Shown: positions 1-8,883 of the stretch, one piece after another
Layout of the letters: every line of letters begins with the position of its first letter
How positions within the stretch are numbered: position 1 is the first letter of the stretch
Position numbers and translations under genes: made by a program
NCBI RefSeq assembly: GCF_000166395.1
Contig: NC_014655.1
Span: 1,984,001-2,048,000 of the forward strand
DNA from: Leadbetterella byssophila DSM 17132
Lineage (GTDB): Bacteria > Bacteroidota > Bacteroidia > Cytophagales > Spirosomataceae
DNA length: 64,000 nt
Direction of reading: 5' to 3'
Notes under the pieces: model-generated
The model's input: the letters and a program-made list of their open reading frames with translations, nothing else
Database searches by the model: none
Told to the model about the DNA's origin: nothing

Positions 1-711
1 CTGCACCATTTCTACTTTATCTGATTCATCAGCATAGTGTTCACATAGCCAAACTATCAATTCCGGGAAGTAATTCCCCTGTATACAAGACAATCCTGCA
101 GAACCAGCCTTCAAACTTTCTACCGCATGAACCATATATGCATCATATAGTCCAAAGGAAGACTGTTTTTCACACGCTTTCAATTTTTCTTTAATCTGAT
201 TTATATCCAAACAAGTATCCTTATGATAGATAACTCTTCCACTTTCCACTAATTCTCCCAAATGATCAGGTTGAATGATTCTCTTGTAGGGGACGGGACA
301 TTCATAGAATCCTAAAGGTATGTCTTCTGTTTCTTCCAGTAATTTTGATGTAGCCAAACGAAAGTCTTGGTCTCCCGCATTCTCTTTGGATAGTAATCCA
401 CTGATAACTATCACTCCATAAACCCCTGTTGAATAAATTTCTTTGATGGAATGGGAACATTCATCCAGATTTATTCCAAAAGAACCTGTAGCTACCACCG
501 GCACTTTGCCATCTATATACCGGACCACGAATTCGCACAGTTCCAATCTTTCCTGTCTACTGAGATGGTACATTTCGCTTGAAAGGCAGTTGGCAAACAT
601 CCCGCCCGCCCCACTATCTAAATAGAAATCTATCAGGCGTTTGAGACCTTCAAAGTCGATCTCTTCATTCTCCTTAAATGGAGTAAGCATTACCGGCACA
701 AACTTCTTCAT
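1..711 (-). CDS. Dihydrodipicolinate synthase / N-acetylneuraminate lyase family protein (3' end outside window)
   Basis: The 237 visible residues form the N-terminal and central part of a class I aldolase-type TIM barrel. The start MKKFVPVMLTPF is typical of the family. The expected catalytic Tyr lies in FYECPVP (Y136) and the Schiff-base Lys in YHKDT (K164). The usual substrate-loop GTTGE is replaced by CLSSEM, seen in divergent family members rather than true DapA. The start codon overlaps the stop of the upstream symporter gene (ATGA), so the two are translationally coupled. Family members cleave or form 2-keto acids such as sialic acid; pairing with a sodium symporter suggests uptake and aldol cleavage of a sugar acid or sialic acid (inference). 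The exact substrate cannot be read from sequence. The C-terminus runs off the window. Confidence 0.85.
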   Translation of the reverse strand, partial: MKKFVPVMLTPFKENEEIDFEGLKRLIDFYLDSGAGGMFANCLSSEMYHLSRQERLELCEFVVRYIDGKVPVVATGSFGINLDECSHSIKEIYSTGVYGVIVISGLLSKENAGDQDFRLATSKLLEETEDIPLGFYECPVPYKRIIQPDHLGELVESGRVIYHKDTCLDINQIKEKLKACEKQSSFGLYDAYMVHAVESLKAGSAGLSCIQGNYFPELIVWLCEHYADESDKVEMVQ

Positions 712-2234
712 GATACTCTACGTTTTTGCATGAAATTCCCTACCAAAAAAATAGTTAAGGTACCCACTACTATGGTCATATTGGAATGCAGCATTAATCC
801 TCCATAGAATGGACTTAAGGTCATCCAAAGGATCACTAAAATACCAATGGCAGTAGCCCATTTTGCATCTATATCCTTTGCATCCTTACTCCAGATACCT
901 AAAAGGAAAAGACCTAACATGCCTGCTGCAAATATTCCCGACAAGGTCCACCAAGCATCTAAGATGCTCTTGATCCCTATCATAGCCATTCCACAAAGCA
1001 TACCCAATACTCCTACCAGAACAGTGGCTGAATAAAGAATCTTCATGTGATCTCCGGAAGTTTTAGCAAAATATCTCTTATAAATATCTTCAGTAAATAC
1101 CGTAGCTGAAGCATTCATCCCGGAGCTAATGGTACTCATAGCTGCGGATAAAAGAGCAGATATTATCAGTCCTAGCAACCCTTTTGGAATCTTATGGACC
1201 ATGAAATGCGGCATGATCTTATCACCATAATCAGAAGGCTGTAAAGTAGAGGCTAAACGGATCACCTCTTGAGATTCTATAGGGAGATTTAATCGCTCAG
1301 AAGCCGCACGCAAGGACACTTCCTGAATCCAATCCGGTTGTTGCTGGTAATAAGCATAAAGACAGGAACCGATAACAAAAAACAAGAGGGAGACAGGCAA
1401 GTAAATCCATACGCAGAGCCAAACGGATTTCCCAGCTTCTTTTGCAGAATTTGCCGTATGGTATCTCTGTACATAATTTTGGTCCATGCCAAAGTTATTG
1501 AGGTTGATGAAGAAGCCGTATAAAAGGACCACCCAGAAACTAGAAGTAAAGAAATCAGGAGAAAATGTTCCTAAATTAAACTTGTTATCCCTTTGTCCTA
1601 TATCAATAATCTCCTGAACTCCACCAGGAACCTCTTTAACTACAAGGTAGAGAATCACTACTGCGCCTAAGGTTTTTAAAACTCCCTGGACTACTTCCGT
1701 CCAGATCACCGCCTCAATACCCCCCAGTACGGTATAAATAACAATACAAACACCTGTCACTAACATGATGCTTACCATGCTATATCCTGTCAAAGCTTGC
1801 AAGGTGAGAGAAATTCCAAAGAATATGGATCCGATTCTTGCTAATTGAGTTAGCAGGAAGCAAATCACAGCATACGTCCTAGCCCATGAACCAAACCTTT
1901 TTTCCAAGTGAGTATACGCAGACACTTCCCCTGTACTTCTATAAAAAGGCACAAAGTACTTAGTGGCAATCCAAGCAGCAAAAGGCATAGATAAGCTAAA
2001 AACAAAGGCGTTCCAATTTGTACCGAATGCTTTTCCTGGAACCCCCAAAAATGTATTTGAACTGAGAAATGTGGCGTAGATTGAAATACCTATAGCCCAA
2101 CCGGGAATTCTACCCGCTGCTCTTGTAAACTCTTCTGCCGTTTTATTCTTCTTGGAAAAGTAAACGCCTACTAATACCATTCCTACAAGGTAAAAGCCAA
2201 TAATAATCAGGTCAACTACGGGTAATTGATTCAT
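708..2234 (-). CDS. Sodium:solute symporter (SSS family)
   Basis: A 508-residue, highly hydrophobic protein with roughly 13 membrane segments, the normal size for the SSS/SGLT family (sodium-coupled uptake of sugars, sialic acid, amino acids or osmolytes). The segment LSAAMSTISSGMNASATVF, followed by a charged DIYKRY, matches the family's conserved Ser-rich Na+-site helix. The start MNQLPVVDLIIIGFYLVG places the first helix immediately. The gene overlaps the next gene, a sialate-lyase/DapA-like enzyme, by four bases, so transporter and enzyme probably act on the same imported compound (inference). The substrate is unknown. It is divergent from the HopJ/mutL cluster across a 145-bp spacer. Confidence 0.9.
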   Translation of the reverse strand: MNQLPVVDLIIIGFYLVGMVLVGVYFSKKNKTAEEFTRAAGRIPGWAIGISIYATFLSSNTFLGVPGKAFGTNWNAFVFSLSMPFAAWIATKYFVPFYRSTGEVSAYTHLEKRFGSWARTYAVICFLLTQLARIGSIFFGISLTLQALTGYSMVSIMLVTGVCIVIYTVLGGIEAVIWTEVVQGVLKTLGAVVILYLVVKEVPGGVQEIIDIGQRDNKFNLGTFSPDFFTSSFWVVLLYGFFINLNNFGMDQNYVQRYHTANSAKEAGKSVWLCVWIYLPVSLLFFVIGSCLYAYYQQQPDWIQEVSLRAASERLNLPIESQEVIRLASTLQPSDYGDKIMPHFMVHKIPKGLLGLIISALLSAAMSTISSGMNASATVFTEDIYKRYFAKTSGDHMKILYSATVLVGVLGMLCGMAMIGIKSILDAWWTLSGIFAAGMLGLFLLGIWSKDAKDIDAKWATAIGILVILWMTLSPFYGGLMLHSNMTIVVGTLTIFLVGNFMQKRRVS

Positions 2235-2330
2235 ATAGTTAGGTTGAAGTTCCTAAAAGATATACTATTTTTCTTGATAACTGGACTACTCTAGTTCAAG
2301 AAGTAAAAAATTATTTTCCACCCCCTAGGT

Positions 2331-2361
2331 TTTGATTCTCCACCCGTAGAAGCGATTTTTG
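2331..2361 (+). promoter_or_regulatory. Candidate promoter for the HopJ-mutL cluster
   Basis: A TTTG at 2331-2334 is followed 19 bases later by GATTTTTG at 2354-2361, one base from the Bacteroidota -7 consensus TAnnTTTG. The expected transcription start near 2368 lies just upstream of the ATG at 2380. Prediction only. Confidence 0.4.
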
Positions 2362-2379
2362 CAGATTAAACAGTAAACA

Positions 2380-2709
2380 ATGGAAGATTTTTTAAGTCAG
2401 GTTAAAGACCAAAATTTACCTTTCACAGAGATAATTCAGTATATAGAGAATAATTACAAAGTCAGTCCCACTGCCTTCCAGAACGGAGATGCATATAATT
2501 CCGAAACCCAAAACCAAGGAAGCGCAAAGGTTTTGTATTTTGCAAAACTTTTGAACCTTAGTAAGGAGGATACGTTATTACTTTTTGCGGAGCATTATCA
2601 GTCCGTCCTTGCAGATCCAGAAGGAGATAATCATCAAAACATCCGTCAATTCATGAAAAACGGTTGGGAAGGCGTACGTTTTGAAGGCATTGTTCTAGAA
2701 AAAAAATAA
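2380..2709 (+). CDS. HopJ type III effector family protein
   Basis: A 109-residue soluble protein resembling the HopJ family (PF08888): an N-terminal helix MEDFLSQVKDQNLPFTEII, then FQNGDAYNSETQNQGSAKVL, then the conserved LFAEHYQSVLADPEGDNHQNIR segment and an NGWEGVRF end. Although named after a Pseudomonas effector, the family is common as a short housekeeping-type protein in free-living bacteria with no type III secretion, and its function is unknown. It lies one base upstream of mutL, so the two are probably co-transcribed. There is no signal peptide. Family assignment is from recognisable motifs; a role cannot be stated. Confidence 0.8.
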   Translation: MEDFLSQVKDQNLPFTEIIQYIENNYKVSPTAFQNGDAYNSETQNQGSAKVLYFAKLLNLSKEDTLLLFAEHYQSVLADPEGDNHQNIRQFMKNGWEGVRFEGIVLEKK

Positions 2710-2710
2710 T

Positions 2711-4519
2711 ATGGATAAAATCAAACTTCTTTCAGATGCTATCGCAAACCAGATTGCTGCCGGTGAGGTAGTGCAGCGTCCGGCTTCCGTGGTGAAAGAA
2801 CTGTTAGAAAACTCCATAGATGCCGGTGCATTAAATCTCAAACTCATAGTCAAAGAATCCGGGAAAACCCTGATTCAGGTGATAGATGACGGCTCCGGCA
2901 TGTCTCCCACTGACGCAAGAATGAGTTTTGAGAGGCATGCTACATCCAAAATCAAAGAGTCTATTGACCTCTTTAATATCCGTACTATGGGCTTCCGGGG
3001 AGAAGCTTTGGCTTCCATAGCCGCCGTTGCCCAAGTGGAAATGAAGACCCGTAGAGAAGAGGATGAAGTAGGAACCCTCATTAGAATAGAAGGCTCAGAA
3101 GTAGTTGAACAAGACTTTATACAAGCGGCTAAAGGAACCAGTATAGCCGTAAAAAATCTCTTCTTCAATGTGCCTGCCCGGAGAAAGTTTCTCAAAAGCA
3201 ATCCGGTAGAAATGAAGCACATCATTGAAGAGTTCCAAAGAGTGGCACTAGCCCATCCTGACGTCTCCTTCATCCTCTACCACAATGACATTGAGGTGAT
3301 GAACCTCCCCGCCGCACGACTAAGCAAAAGGATCACAGACGCCCTTGACAAGTCCTACAGGGATCAATTAGCCAAATGCGAAATTGAAACGGATGTGGTC
3401 AAAATCACAGGATACGTGGGAAAACCTCAATCCGCTAAAAAAACCAAAGGAGATCAATACTTCTTTGTCAACAAAAGATTTATCAAGAGCAACTACCTGC
3501 ACCACGCAGTTGTGAATGCCTTCGAAAGCGCTATTCCGGAGGGAACTCACCCTTTTTATACCCTATTCCTGGAAATCCACCCGGAAAATATTGACATCAA
3601 CATACACCCTACTAAGACAGAGATCAAGTTTGATAATGAGCAACTCATCTACGCCGTTCTGAGATCTGCCGTTAAGCAGTCCATAGGTGTGTATAATCTC
3701 ACTCCAAGCATAGATTTTGATGCAAACATCAACCTGACCTCTGGTTTTGAAATGCCTGTAAGGGAAACCCCAAGTTTAAAGCCTTCTCCCAGAACCTATG
3801 TGGGTTCAGAAATCAATAAAAAAGAGAATCTGGACAACTGGGAAAAAATGTTTGAATCCTATAGCTCAGTGGTAAATACAGAGGCGGAACAAACCGTACT
3901 CTTTACCAGCAAAGCCAATAGGGAAGAGCCGGACGACTACCAAAAAACGGATGAGACCCAGATTCTTCAACTGCACCAAACCTATATCTTAACCCAGGTC
4001 AAAAGTGGTCTGATGATCATTCACCAAAGATATGCCTACGAAAGGGTGCTGTATGAAAAATACCTAAAGGACATGCAGTCGGCTCAGAATGTGAGCCAAC
4101 AATTGCTCTTCCCTAAAACCGTAACTTTATCGGCTTTAGATTACGCTTTGAGCCAGGATCTACTGGATCTGATACGTGGAATTGGCTTTAGCATTGAAGA
4201 ATTCGGTACGAATACTTATCTGATCAATGGTGTTCCTTCCCATTTTTCAGATGAGGATGAGGCTGTACTTTTTAAAGGCATACTTGAGGCCTTTAAGGAG
4301 AACGAAAATCATAGAGACAACAGTAAAAAGGAAACTTTAGCACGTACCTTAGCTAAAAGGTATGCCGCCCGACAAACAAAAACCTTAGAGAAAAAAGAAT
4401 TAACCCACCTGATCGACCAGTTGTTTGAAACCGCTATGCCATCCATTAGTCCTGACGGCAAGCCTATCATGCGCATTCTTCCTCTGGAACAGGTAGGTGA
4501 ACTTATTTTAAATGCATAA
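2711..4519 (+). CDS. mutL: DNA mismatch repair protein MutL
   Basis: MutL couples mismatch recognition by MutS to strand removal. The 602-residue protein has the GHKL ATPase motifs in order: NQIAAGEVVQRPASVVKELL with ENSIDAGA, DDGSGM, and TMGFRGEALASI, followed by the transducer domain (FFNVPARRKF; IHPTKTEIKF). After a variable linker (about 340-415) comes the C-terminal dimerisation/endonuclease region. The endonuclease motif DQHA(x)2E(x)4E is degenerate here: residues 438-449 read HQRYAYERVLYE, with Asp replaced by His and His by Arg. The later CPxGRP zinc motif reads SPDGKP (580-585). The ATPase half looks intact. Whether the protein can nick DNA is doubtful (inference). Tight spacing with HopJ-like and rhomboid genes suggests one operon. 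Confidence 0.96.
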   Translation: MDKIKLLSDAIANQIAAGEVVQRPASVVKELLENSIDAGALNLKLIVKESGKTLIQVIDDGSGMSPTDARMSFERHATSKIKESIDLFNIRTMGFRGEALASIAAVAQVEMKTRREEDEVGTLIRIEGSEVVEQDFIQAAKGTSIAVKNLFFNVPARRKFLKSNPVEMKHIIEEFQRVALAHPDVSFILYHNDIEVMNLPAARLSKRITDALDKSYRDQLAKCEIETDVVKITGYVGKPQSAKKTKGDQYFFVNKRFIKSNYLHHAVVNAFESAIPEGTHPFYTLFLEIHPENIDINIHPTKTEIKFDNEQLIYAVLRSAVKQSIGVYNLTPSIDFDANINLTSGFEMPVRETPSLKPSPRTYVGSEINKKENLDNWEKMFESYSSVVNTEAEQTVLFTSKANREEPDDYQKTDETQILQLHQTYILTQVKSGLMIIHQRYAYERVLYEKYLKDMQSAQNVSQQLLFPKTVTLSALDYALSQDLLDLIRGIGFSIEEFGTNTYLINGVPSHFSDEDEAVLFKGILEAFKENENHRDNSKKETLARTLAKRYAARQTKTLEKKELTHLIDQLFETAMPSISPDGKPIMRILPLEQVGELILNA

Positions 4520-4522
4520 ATT

Positions 4523-5188
4523 ATGTTTTCAAACCTTACGCCTACGGTAAAAAATCTGCTAATAGCTAATGTGCTCATCCACCTTCTGGCTAATTTCTCG
4601 CCAAATGATGTGATCAGACAGCTATTTTCCATGTACAATCCTGTACTTCCCGGAACACCGGATCTCTGGAATCCCAATTTCAAGCCGTGGCAGATTGTAA
4701 CCTATATGTTCTTACACAGTAGAGATACCTTTATGCATTTGTTCTCAAACATGTTTGCTTTGCTCATCTTCGGACCGGCAATTGAGATGTATATGGGATC
4801 AAAGAAGTTCTTGAAATACTATTTGATTTGTGGTATAGGCGCAGCTCTTTTCAATATGGCCATTGATTACTATACCTTTTTCCAGTATCCTATTTCAGAT
4901 GCCACACAGAGATTTTTGTCGATCAAATCCATGCTAGGAGCTTCTGGAGCTATATTTGGAATCCTGGTAGCCTTTGCCATGATCTTCCCGAATATTGAAA
5001 TGATGTTACTCTTCTTGCCTGTTCCCATTAAAGCCAAATATTTTGTGGCCATGTATGCTATTTTCGAGATCGTTCAGGGATTCCAAAGAACAGGAAGCGG
5101 AATAGCGCATTGGGCTCACATAGGAGGACTAATTACGGGTTTTATATTATTACAATTTTTTCACTTCAAAAAACGAAACTTTTACTAA
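4523..5188 (+). CDS. Rhomboid family intramembrane serine protease
   Basis: A 221-residue membrane protein with about six hydrophobic segments. It carries the rhomboid catalytic dyad: Ser141 in GASGAIFG and His199 in HWAHIGGLITG. The first conserved region, LHSRDTFMHLFSNMFAL, matches the loop-1/TM2 HxxxN pattern of the family. Rhomboids cleave transmembrane segments of client proteins within the inner membrane. The gene lies three bases after mutL and 35 bases before a second rhomboid-like gene. Client proteins are unknown. Key residues are present, so an active protease is expected. Confidence 0.9.
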   Translation: MFSNLTPTVKNLLIANVLIHLLANFSPNDVIRQLFSMYNPVLPGTPDLWNPNFKPWQIVTYMFLHSRDTFMHLFSNMFALLIFGPAIEMYMGSKKFLKYYLICGIGAALFNMAIDYYTFFQYPISDATQRFLSIKSMLGASGAIFGILVAFAMIFPNIEMMLLFLPVPIKAKYFVAMYAIFEIVQGFQRTGSGIAHWAHIGGLITGFILLQFFHFKKRNFY

Positions 5189-5223
5189 ATTCGTAGTACT
5201 TTTCGATAAGTATCTTAAAATAA

Positions 5224-6126
5224 ATGGGCAAAGTCTTCACTGACATAGCGGAAGTATTCAAAAGGAACAGCAATCAAGCTACGCAGTTGATCATGATCAA
5301 CCTGATCGTGTTCTTTGGCTTTACCCTTATACGTTTTACCCTAAGCTTGATTCCTGAATCTGTGGTAAGCCCTTTAAGTTTTGACCAAAACACGCTTACC
5401 AGCAGCAATATAATACAGGTAGTTACTCATCCTTGGACACTTCTTTTTCATCCCTTCACTCAGAGAGGATTGTTTTCTATGATCTTTGATGTGATGATGA
5501 TCTACTGGTTTGGAAATATGCTAGCAGACTTTATTGGGGGTAGAAAAATGTTGATGACCTATCTGGCGGGGTCCTACTTTGCAGTAGCTTTTTACCTCAT
5601 AGTTTGGAGTGTTTTTAGTTTACTAAACAAAGAACTTACCTACTCCGGCTTTCTGTACGGGGCCTCACCGGGAGGATTCGCCTTAATGTATGCCTATGTG
5701 GCTCTTAATCCCGAGAGTGAAATGTTATTTTTTGGGATAAGGATCAAAACCAGATTACTCGTTTTAGCGTTCTTAGTATTATCTATCTTTAGAAACCCTC
5801 CTTTGGGTATTCTGGACTTAGGAGGAGCTGTTTTTGGTTATGTCCAAATGAAGTTACTGAGAACGGGTATTAACCTCACCTATGGCATGGAGAAGGTATC
5901 AATTTGGATTACGGAAGTATTGCAACCGCGCAAACGCTCCATTTTCCAAAAGTACCCCCCAAACAAGAGTTCAGAAAGAGGCAAAGTAATCCAGTTCAAT
6001 AGGGAGTTACCTCCTACGGAAGAAGAGATAGATTATCTTTTAGACAAGATTAACAAAGGCGGATATTCCAGCCTTAGTAATGAAGAAAAAAATAGACTGC
6101 ACAAAGCCAGTCAGAGTGCAGATTAA
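5224..6126 (+). CDS. Rhomboid-like protein lacking the catalytic His, with C-terminal DUF6576-like tail
   Basis: A 300-residue protein: a rhomboid-type membrane domain (about 20-215) plus a soluble tail. The serine motif region reads LYGASPGGF (Ser148), but the position equivalent to the catalytic His of HxGG reads LDLGG (Asp198). The His-Ser dyad is therefore incomplete and the protein is probably a pseudoprotease. The tail ends with EEEIDYLLDKINKGGYSSLS, a short helical domain often found on Bacteroidota rhomboids. It sits immediately after an intact rhomboid gene, so it could be a paralogue serving as a membrane adaptor or client-binding partner (inference). dxs follows six bases downstream. 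Confidence 0.82.
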   Translation: MGKVFTDIAEVFKRNSNQATQLIMINLIVFFGFTLIRFTLSLIPESVVSPLSFDQNTLTSSNIIQVVTHPWTLLFHPFTQRGLFSMIFDVMMIYWFGNMLADFIGGRKMLMTYLAGSYFAVAFYLIVWSVFSLLNKELTYSGFLYGASPGGFALMYAYVALNPESEMLFFGIRIKTRLLVLAFLVLSIFRNPPLGILDLGGAVFGYVQMKLLRTGINLTYGMEKVSIWITEVLQPRKRSIFQKYPPNKSSERGKVIQFNRELPPTEEEIDYLLDKINKGGYSSLSNEEKNRLHKASQSAD

Positions 6127-6132
6127 TAGAGC

Positions 6133-8052
6133 ATGATAGCAAATCAAGGTGAACTTTTAAAGCAGGTTAACAGTCCTGAAGACCTGAAAAAACTAAGTCC
6201 TGAACAGTTGCCCCAATTTTGCCAGGAATTGAGACAATTCATTATTGATCTCGTCTCCGTAAACGGGGGGCATTTCGGCGCAAGTTTAGGCGTAGTGGAA
6301 TTAACTACTGCCCTGCACTATGTGTTCAATACGCCATATGACCAGTTGATTTGGGATGTAGGACATCAAGCCTACGGTCACAAGATTATCACAGGTAGAA
6401 AGGATGTTTTCTATACAAATCGTATGTATGGAGGCATTTCCGGATTCCCTAAGATAAAGGAAAGCGAGTATGACGCCTTCGGAGTAGGACACTCCTCTAC
6501 CTCCATTTCTGCCGCTTTAGGTATGGCCATGGGCTCCCGCCATAAAGGAATAAAAGATAAACACCATATTGCTGTCATTGGAGATGGGGCACTCACTGCC
6601 GGTTTAGCTTTCGAAGGCATGAACCACGCGGGCATGGAGAAAGATGCTAACTTACTTATCATATTGAATGATAACTGTATGGCTATCGACCCCAATGTAG
6701 GTGCCCTTAAAGAATATCTGACAGATATCACCACTTCTAAGACATACAATAAAGTCAAAGATGAAGTATGGAACTTATTGGGCAAATTCAGCAGCTTCGG
6801 TAAAAGTACAAGAGAGATAGTGGCGAAGGTAGAAAATGCCATAAAAGGCACACTCCTTAGCCAGAGCAATATTTTCGAAGCGCTGAATCTTAGATATTTC
6901 GGTCCTATTGACGGTCATGATATTGATCATTTGGTTTCGGTACTAAATGATCTTAAAGACATTCCGGGACCAAAGATCCTACACTGTATCACCGTAAAAG
7001 GGAAAGGGTATAAACCCGCCGAACAAGACCAAACCAAATGGCATGCACCTGGTCTTTTCGACAAGGTTACCGGAGAAATCAAGAAAAAGGTATACACCGT
7101 TCCTATGCCTCCTAAATTCCAGGATGTATTTGGACATACTATTGTAGAACTGGCAGAGCAAAATCCCAAGATCGTAGGTATAACCCCTGCTATGCCATCC
7201 GGCTCTTCACTGAACATCATGATGAAAGCCATGCCTGACAGAGCTTTTGATGTAGGTATTGCGGAACAACACGCCGTAACTCTTTCTGCAGGAATGGCCA
7301 CTCAGGGACTAACCGTCTTCTGTAACATCTACAGCTCCTTTATGCAAAGGGCTTATGACCAGGTTATACATGATGTTTGTATACAGCAATTACCCGTGAT
7401 TTTCTGCTTAGATCGTGCCGGCTTTGCAGGTGCTGATGGCCCTACTCACCACGGTGCTTATGACATAGCATACATGCGTTGCATCCCGAACATGGTGGTC
7501 GCCTCCCCTATGAATGAAGAGGAGTTGAGAAATCTCATGTTCCTAGCTCAATCTGATGAGTTCCAAAGCGGACATCAAGCTATCACCCTTCGTTACCCTC
7601 GCGGAGAAGGAGTTATGCCAGATTGGAAAAAACCTTTTTCTGCCATTCAGGTAGGCAAAGGCAGAAAACTGAAAGACGGAGAAGACATTGCTATCTTGAG
7701 CTTTGGTCCTATAGGAAATGAGGCCAGCAAAGCCATTCAAAATTCTCCTTATAGCATTGCTCATTATGATATGCGTTTTGCTAAACCTCTGGATGAGGAA
7801 CTTTTACATGAAGTGTTCCAAAAGTTTGACAGAGTTATTACGGTAGAAGACGGCTGCCTAATGGGAGGAATAGGTTCTGCTATTTTAGAATTCATGGTAG
7901 AACACGGATACTCAGCAAAAGTTAGAAGATTAGGTATCCCTGATCGCACCGTAGAACATGGAGAACAGTACCAATTGTGGGCTGAATGCGGTTTTGACGC
8001 TGCCGGCATAGAACAGACGGTAGCAGAAATGTTGAGCGTAGTTACTGTATGA
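6133..8052 (+). CDS. dxs: 1-deoxy-D-xylulose-5-phosphate synthase
   Basis: This enzyme makes DXP from pyruvate and glyceraldehyde-3-phosphate with thiamine diphosphate, the first step of the MEP isoprenoid pathway. The length of 639 residues is typical. Visible features are the N-terminal GGHFGASLGVVELT with DVGHQAYGHKI, the ThDP motif starting GDGALTAG and ending NDNCMAI, the pyrimidine-binding segment GIAEQHAVTLSAG, and DRAGFAGADGPTHHG. The C-terminal transketolase domain has VEDGCLMGGIGSAI. All motifs are intact. The stop overlaps the start of the following ATPase gene by four bases. Confidence 0.97.
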   Translation: MIANQGELLKQVNSPEDLKKLSPEQLPQFCQELRQFIIDLVSVNGGHFGASLGVVELTTALHYVFNTPYDQLIWDVGHQAYGHKIITGRKDVFYTNRMYGGISGFPKIKESEYDAFGVGHSSTSISAALGMAMGSRHKGIKDKHHIAVIGDGALTAGLAFEGMNHAGMEKDANLLIILNDNCMAIDPNVGALKEYLTDITTSKTYNKVKDEVWNLLGKFSSFGKSTREIVAKVENAIKGTLLSQSNIFEALNLRYFGPIDGHDIDHLVSVLNDLKDIPGPKILHCITVKGKGYKPAEQDQTKWHAPGLFDKVTGEIKKKVYTVPMPPKFQDVFGHTIVELAEQNPKIVGITPAMPSGSSLNIMMKAMPDRAFDVGIAEQHAVTLSAGMATQGLTVFCNIYSSFMQRAYDQVIHDVCIQQLPVIFCLDRAGFAGADGPTHHGAYDIAYMRCIPNMVVASPMNEEELRNLMFLAQSDEFQSGHQAITLRYPRGEGVMPDWKKPFSAIQVGKGRKLKDGEDIAILSFGPIGNEASKAIQNSPYSIAHYDMRFAKPLDEELLHEVFQKFDRVITVEDGCLMGGIGSAILEFMVEHGYSAKVRRLGIPDRTVEHGEQYQLWAECGFDAAGIEQTVAEMLSVVTV

Positions 8053-8852
8053 TCTTACAAGGTTTCGGACTAAGGAATGAGCCGGAAGGGAACGAGTTTC
8101 CCTTTAATCTCGACTTGGTACGAAATCTCCCCTCTATATCTCTTACCTCCCCTATCACCTTTCTTGTAGGTGAAAATGGCGCAGGGAAATCCACCTTACT
8201 GGAAGCCATAGCCTATGCTAGCGGTGTTCCCTCTGTAGGTGAATACAGCCTGGAAGAAGATCCATTAATGGAATCGGCCAGAAAGCTGGGCAAATACCTA
8301 AGCTTACGCTACGCTGAACGCTCTCGCTCAGGTTTCTTCGTGAGAGCGGAAGATTTTTTGGGATTTGTGAAGCAACTCCTTAGAAACCTCGCGGAACTTG
8401 ATGCAGAGATAGAAGATATTCAAGCAAACTGGGCCGGGGGTGACCTGGAAAAAGCTCTTTCTCCCCTTCGCGCCGAAAAAAAAGCCTACATAGATAAGTA
8501 TACAGAGAACCTGAACGGAATGTCTCATGGGGAAGGATTTCTTAAATTCTTTAACCAAAGAATAACAGGTAAAGGCCTATATCTCATTGATGAACCGGAA
8601 GCTGCACTGTCTCCGGCTCGACAGTTGAGCCTCATCCTCCTCATTCAAGATGCCGTAAAGAATCATCAGGCGCAATTTATAATAGCCACGCATTCTCCCA
8701 TTATCATGGCGCTGCCTATGGCTGACATCTTATTGATTGAAGAAGGTCAGATCCAAAAGGTAAGTTATAGAGAAACTCCTCACTATCAATTGACCCATTC
8801 CTTCCTCCAGGATCCGCACAGATTCCTGCATGCCTTGGAAAATTCACAATAA
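8049..8852 (+). CDS. AAA/ABC-type ATP-binding protein
   Basis: A 267-residue soluble ATPase of the SMC/ABC-like AAA group. Walker A is GENGAGKST (41-49), an ABC-signature-like MSHGEGF precedes Walker B YLIDEPEAAL, and the H-loop is ATHSPIIM. There are no membrane segments and no partner permease, so it is not a typical transporter subunit. It overlaps dxs by four bases and is co-transcribed with it. The role is unknown; similar stand-alone ATPases are widespread. A link to DNA repair through the nearby mutL is possible but unsupported. Confidence 0.82.
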   Translation: MILQGFGLRNEPEGNEFPFNLDLVRNLPSISLTSPITFLVGENGAGKSTLLEAIAYASGVPSVGEYSLEEDPLMESARKLGKYLSLRYAERSRSGFFVRAEDFLGFVKQLLRNLAELDAEIEDIQANWAGGDLEKALSPLRAEKKAYIDKYTENLNGMSHGEGFLKFFNQRITGKGLYLIDEPEAALSPARQLSLILLIQDAVKNHQAQFIIATHSPIIMALPMADILLIEEGQIQKVSYRETPHYQLTHSFLQDPHRFLHALENSQ

Positions 8853-8863
8853 AGAAATAACTT

Positions 8864-8882
8864 GCTAGTATACTCTACTAGC
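8864..8882. promoter_or_regulatory. Perfect 7-bp inverted repeat directly before a start codon
   Basis: GCTAGTA (8864-8870), a 5-base loop, then TACTAGC (8876-8882), ending one base before the ATG at 8884. It could be an operator or an mRNA hairpin occluding initiation of the oxidoreductase gene. No T-run follows, so it is not a terminator. Confidence 0.5.
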
Positions 8883-8883
8883 T

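Noticed and set aside
443-625. A 60-codon plus-strand frame opposite the lyase-family gene
   Set aside because: The opposite strand carries a clear family protein through the same bases.
2831-3273. Two long minus-strand open frames inside mutL
   Set aside because: Shadows of the conserved mutL ATPase domain with no family resemblance.
8049-8852. AAA ATPase as part of an anti-phage defence system
   Set aside because: It is co-transcribed with dxs, has no nuclease or other defence partner, and looks like a widespread stand-alone ATPase.
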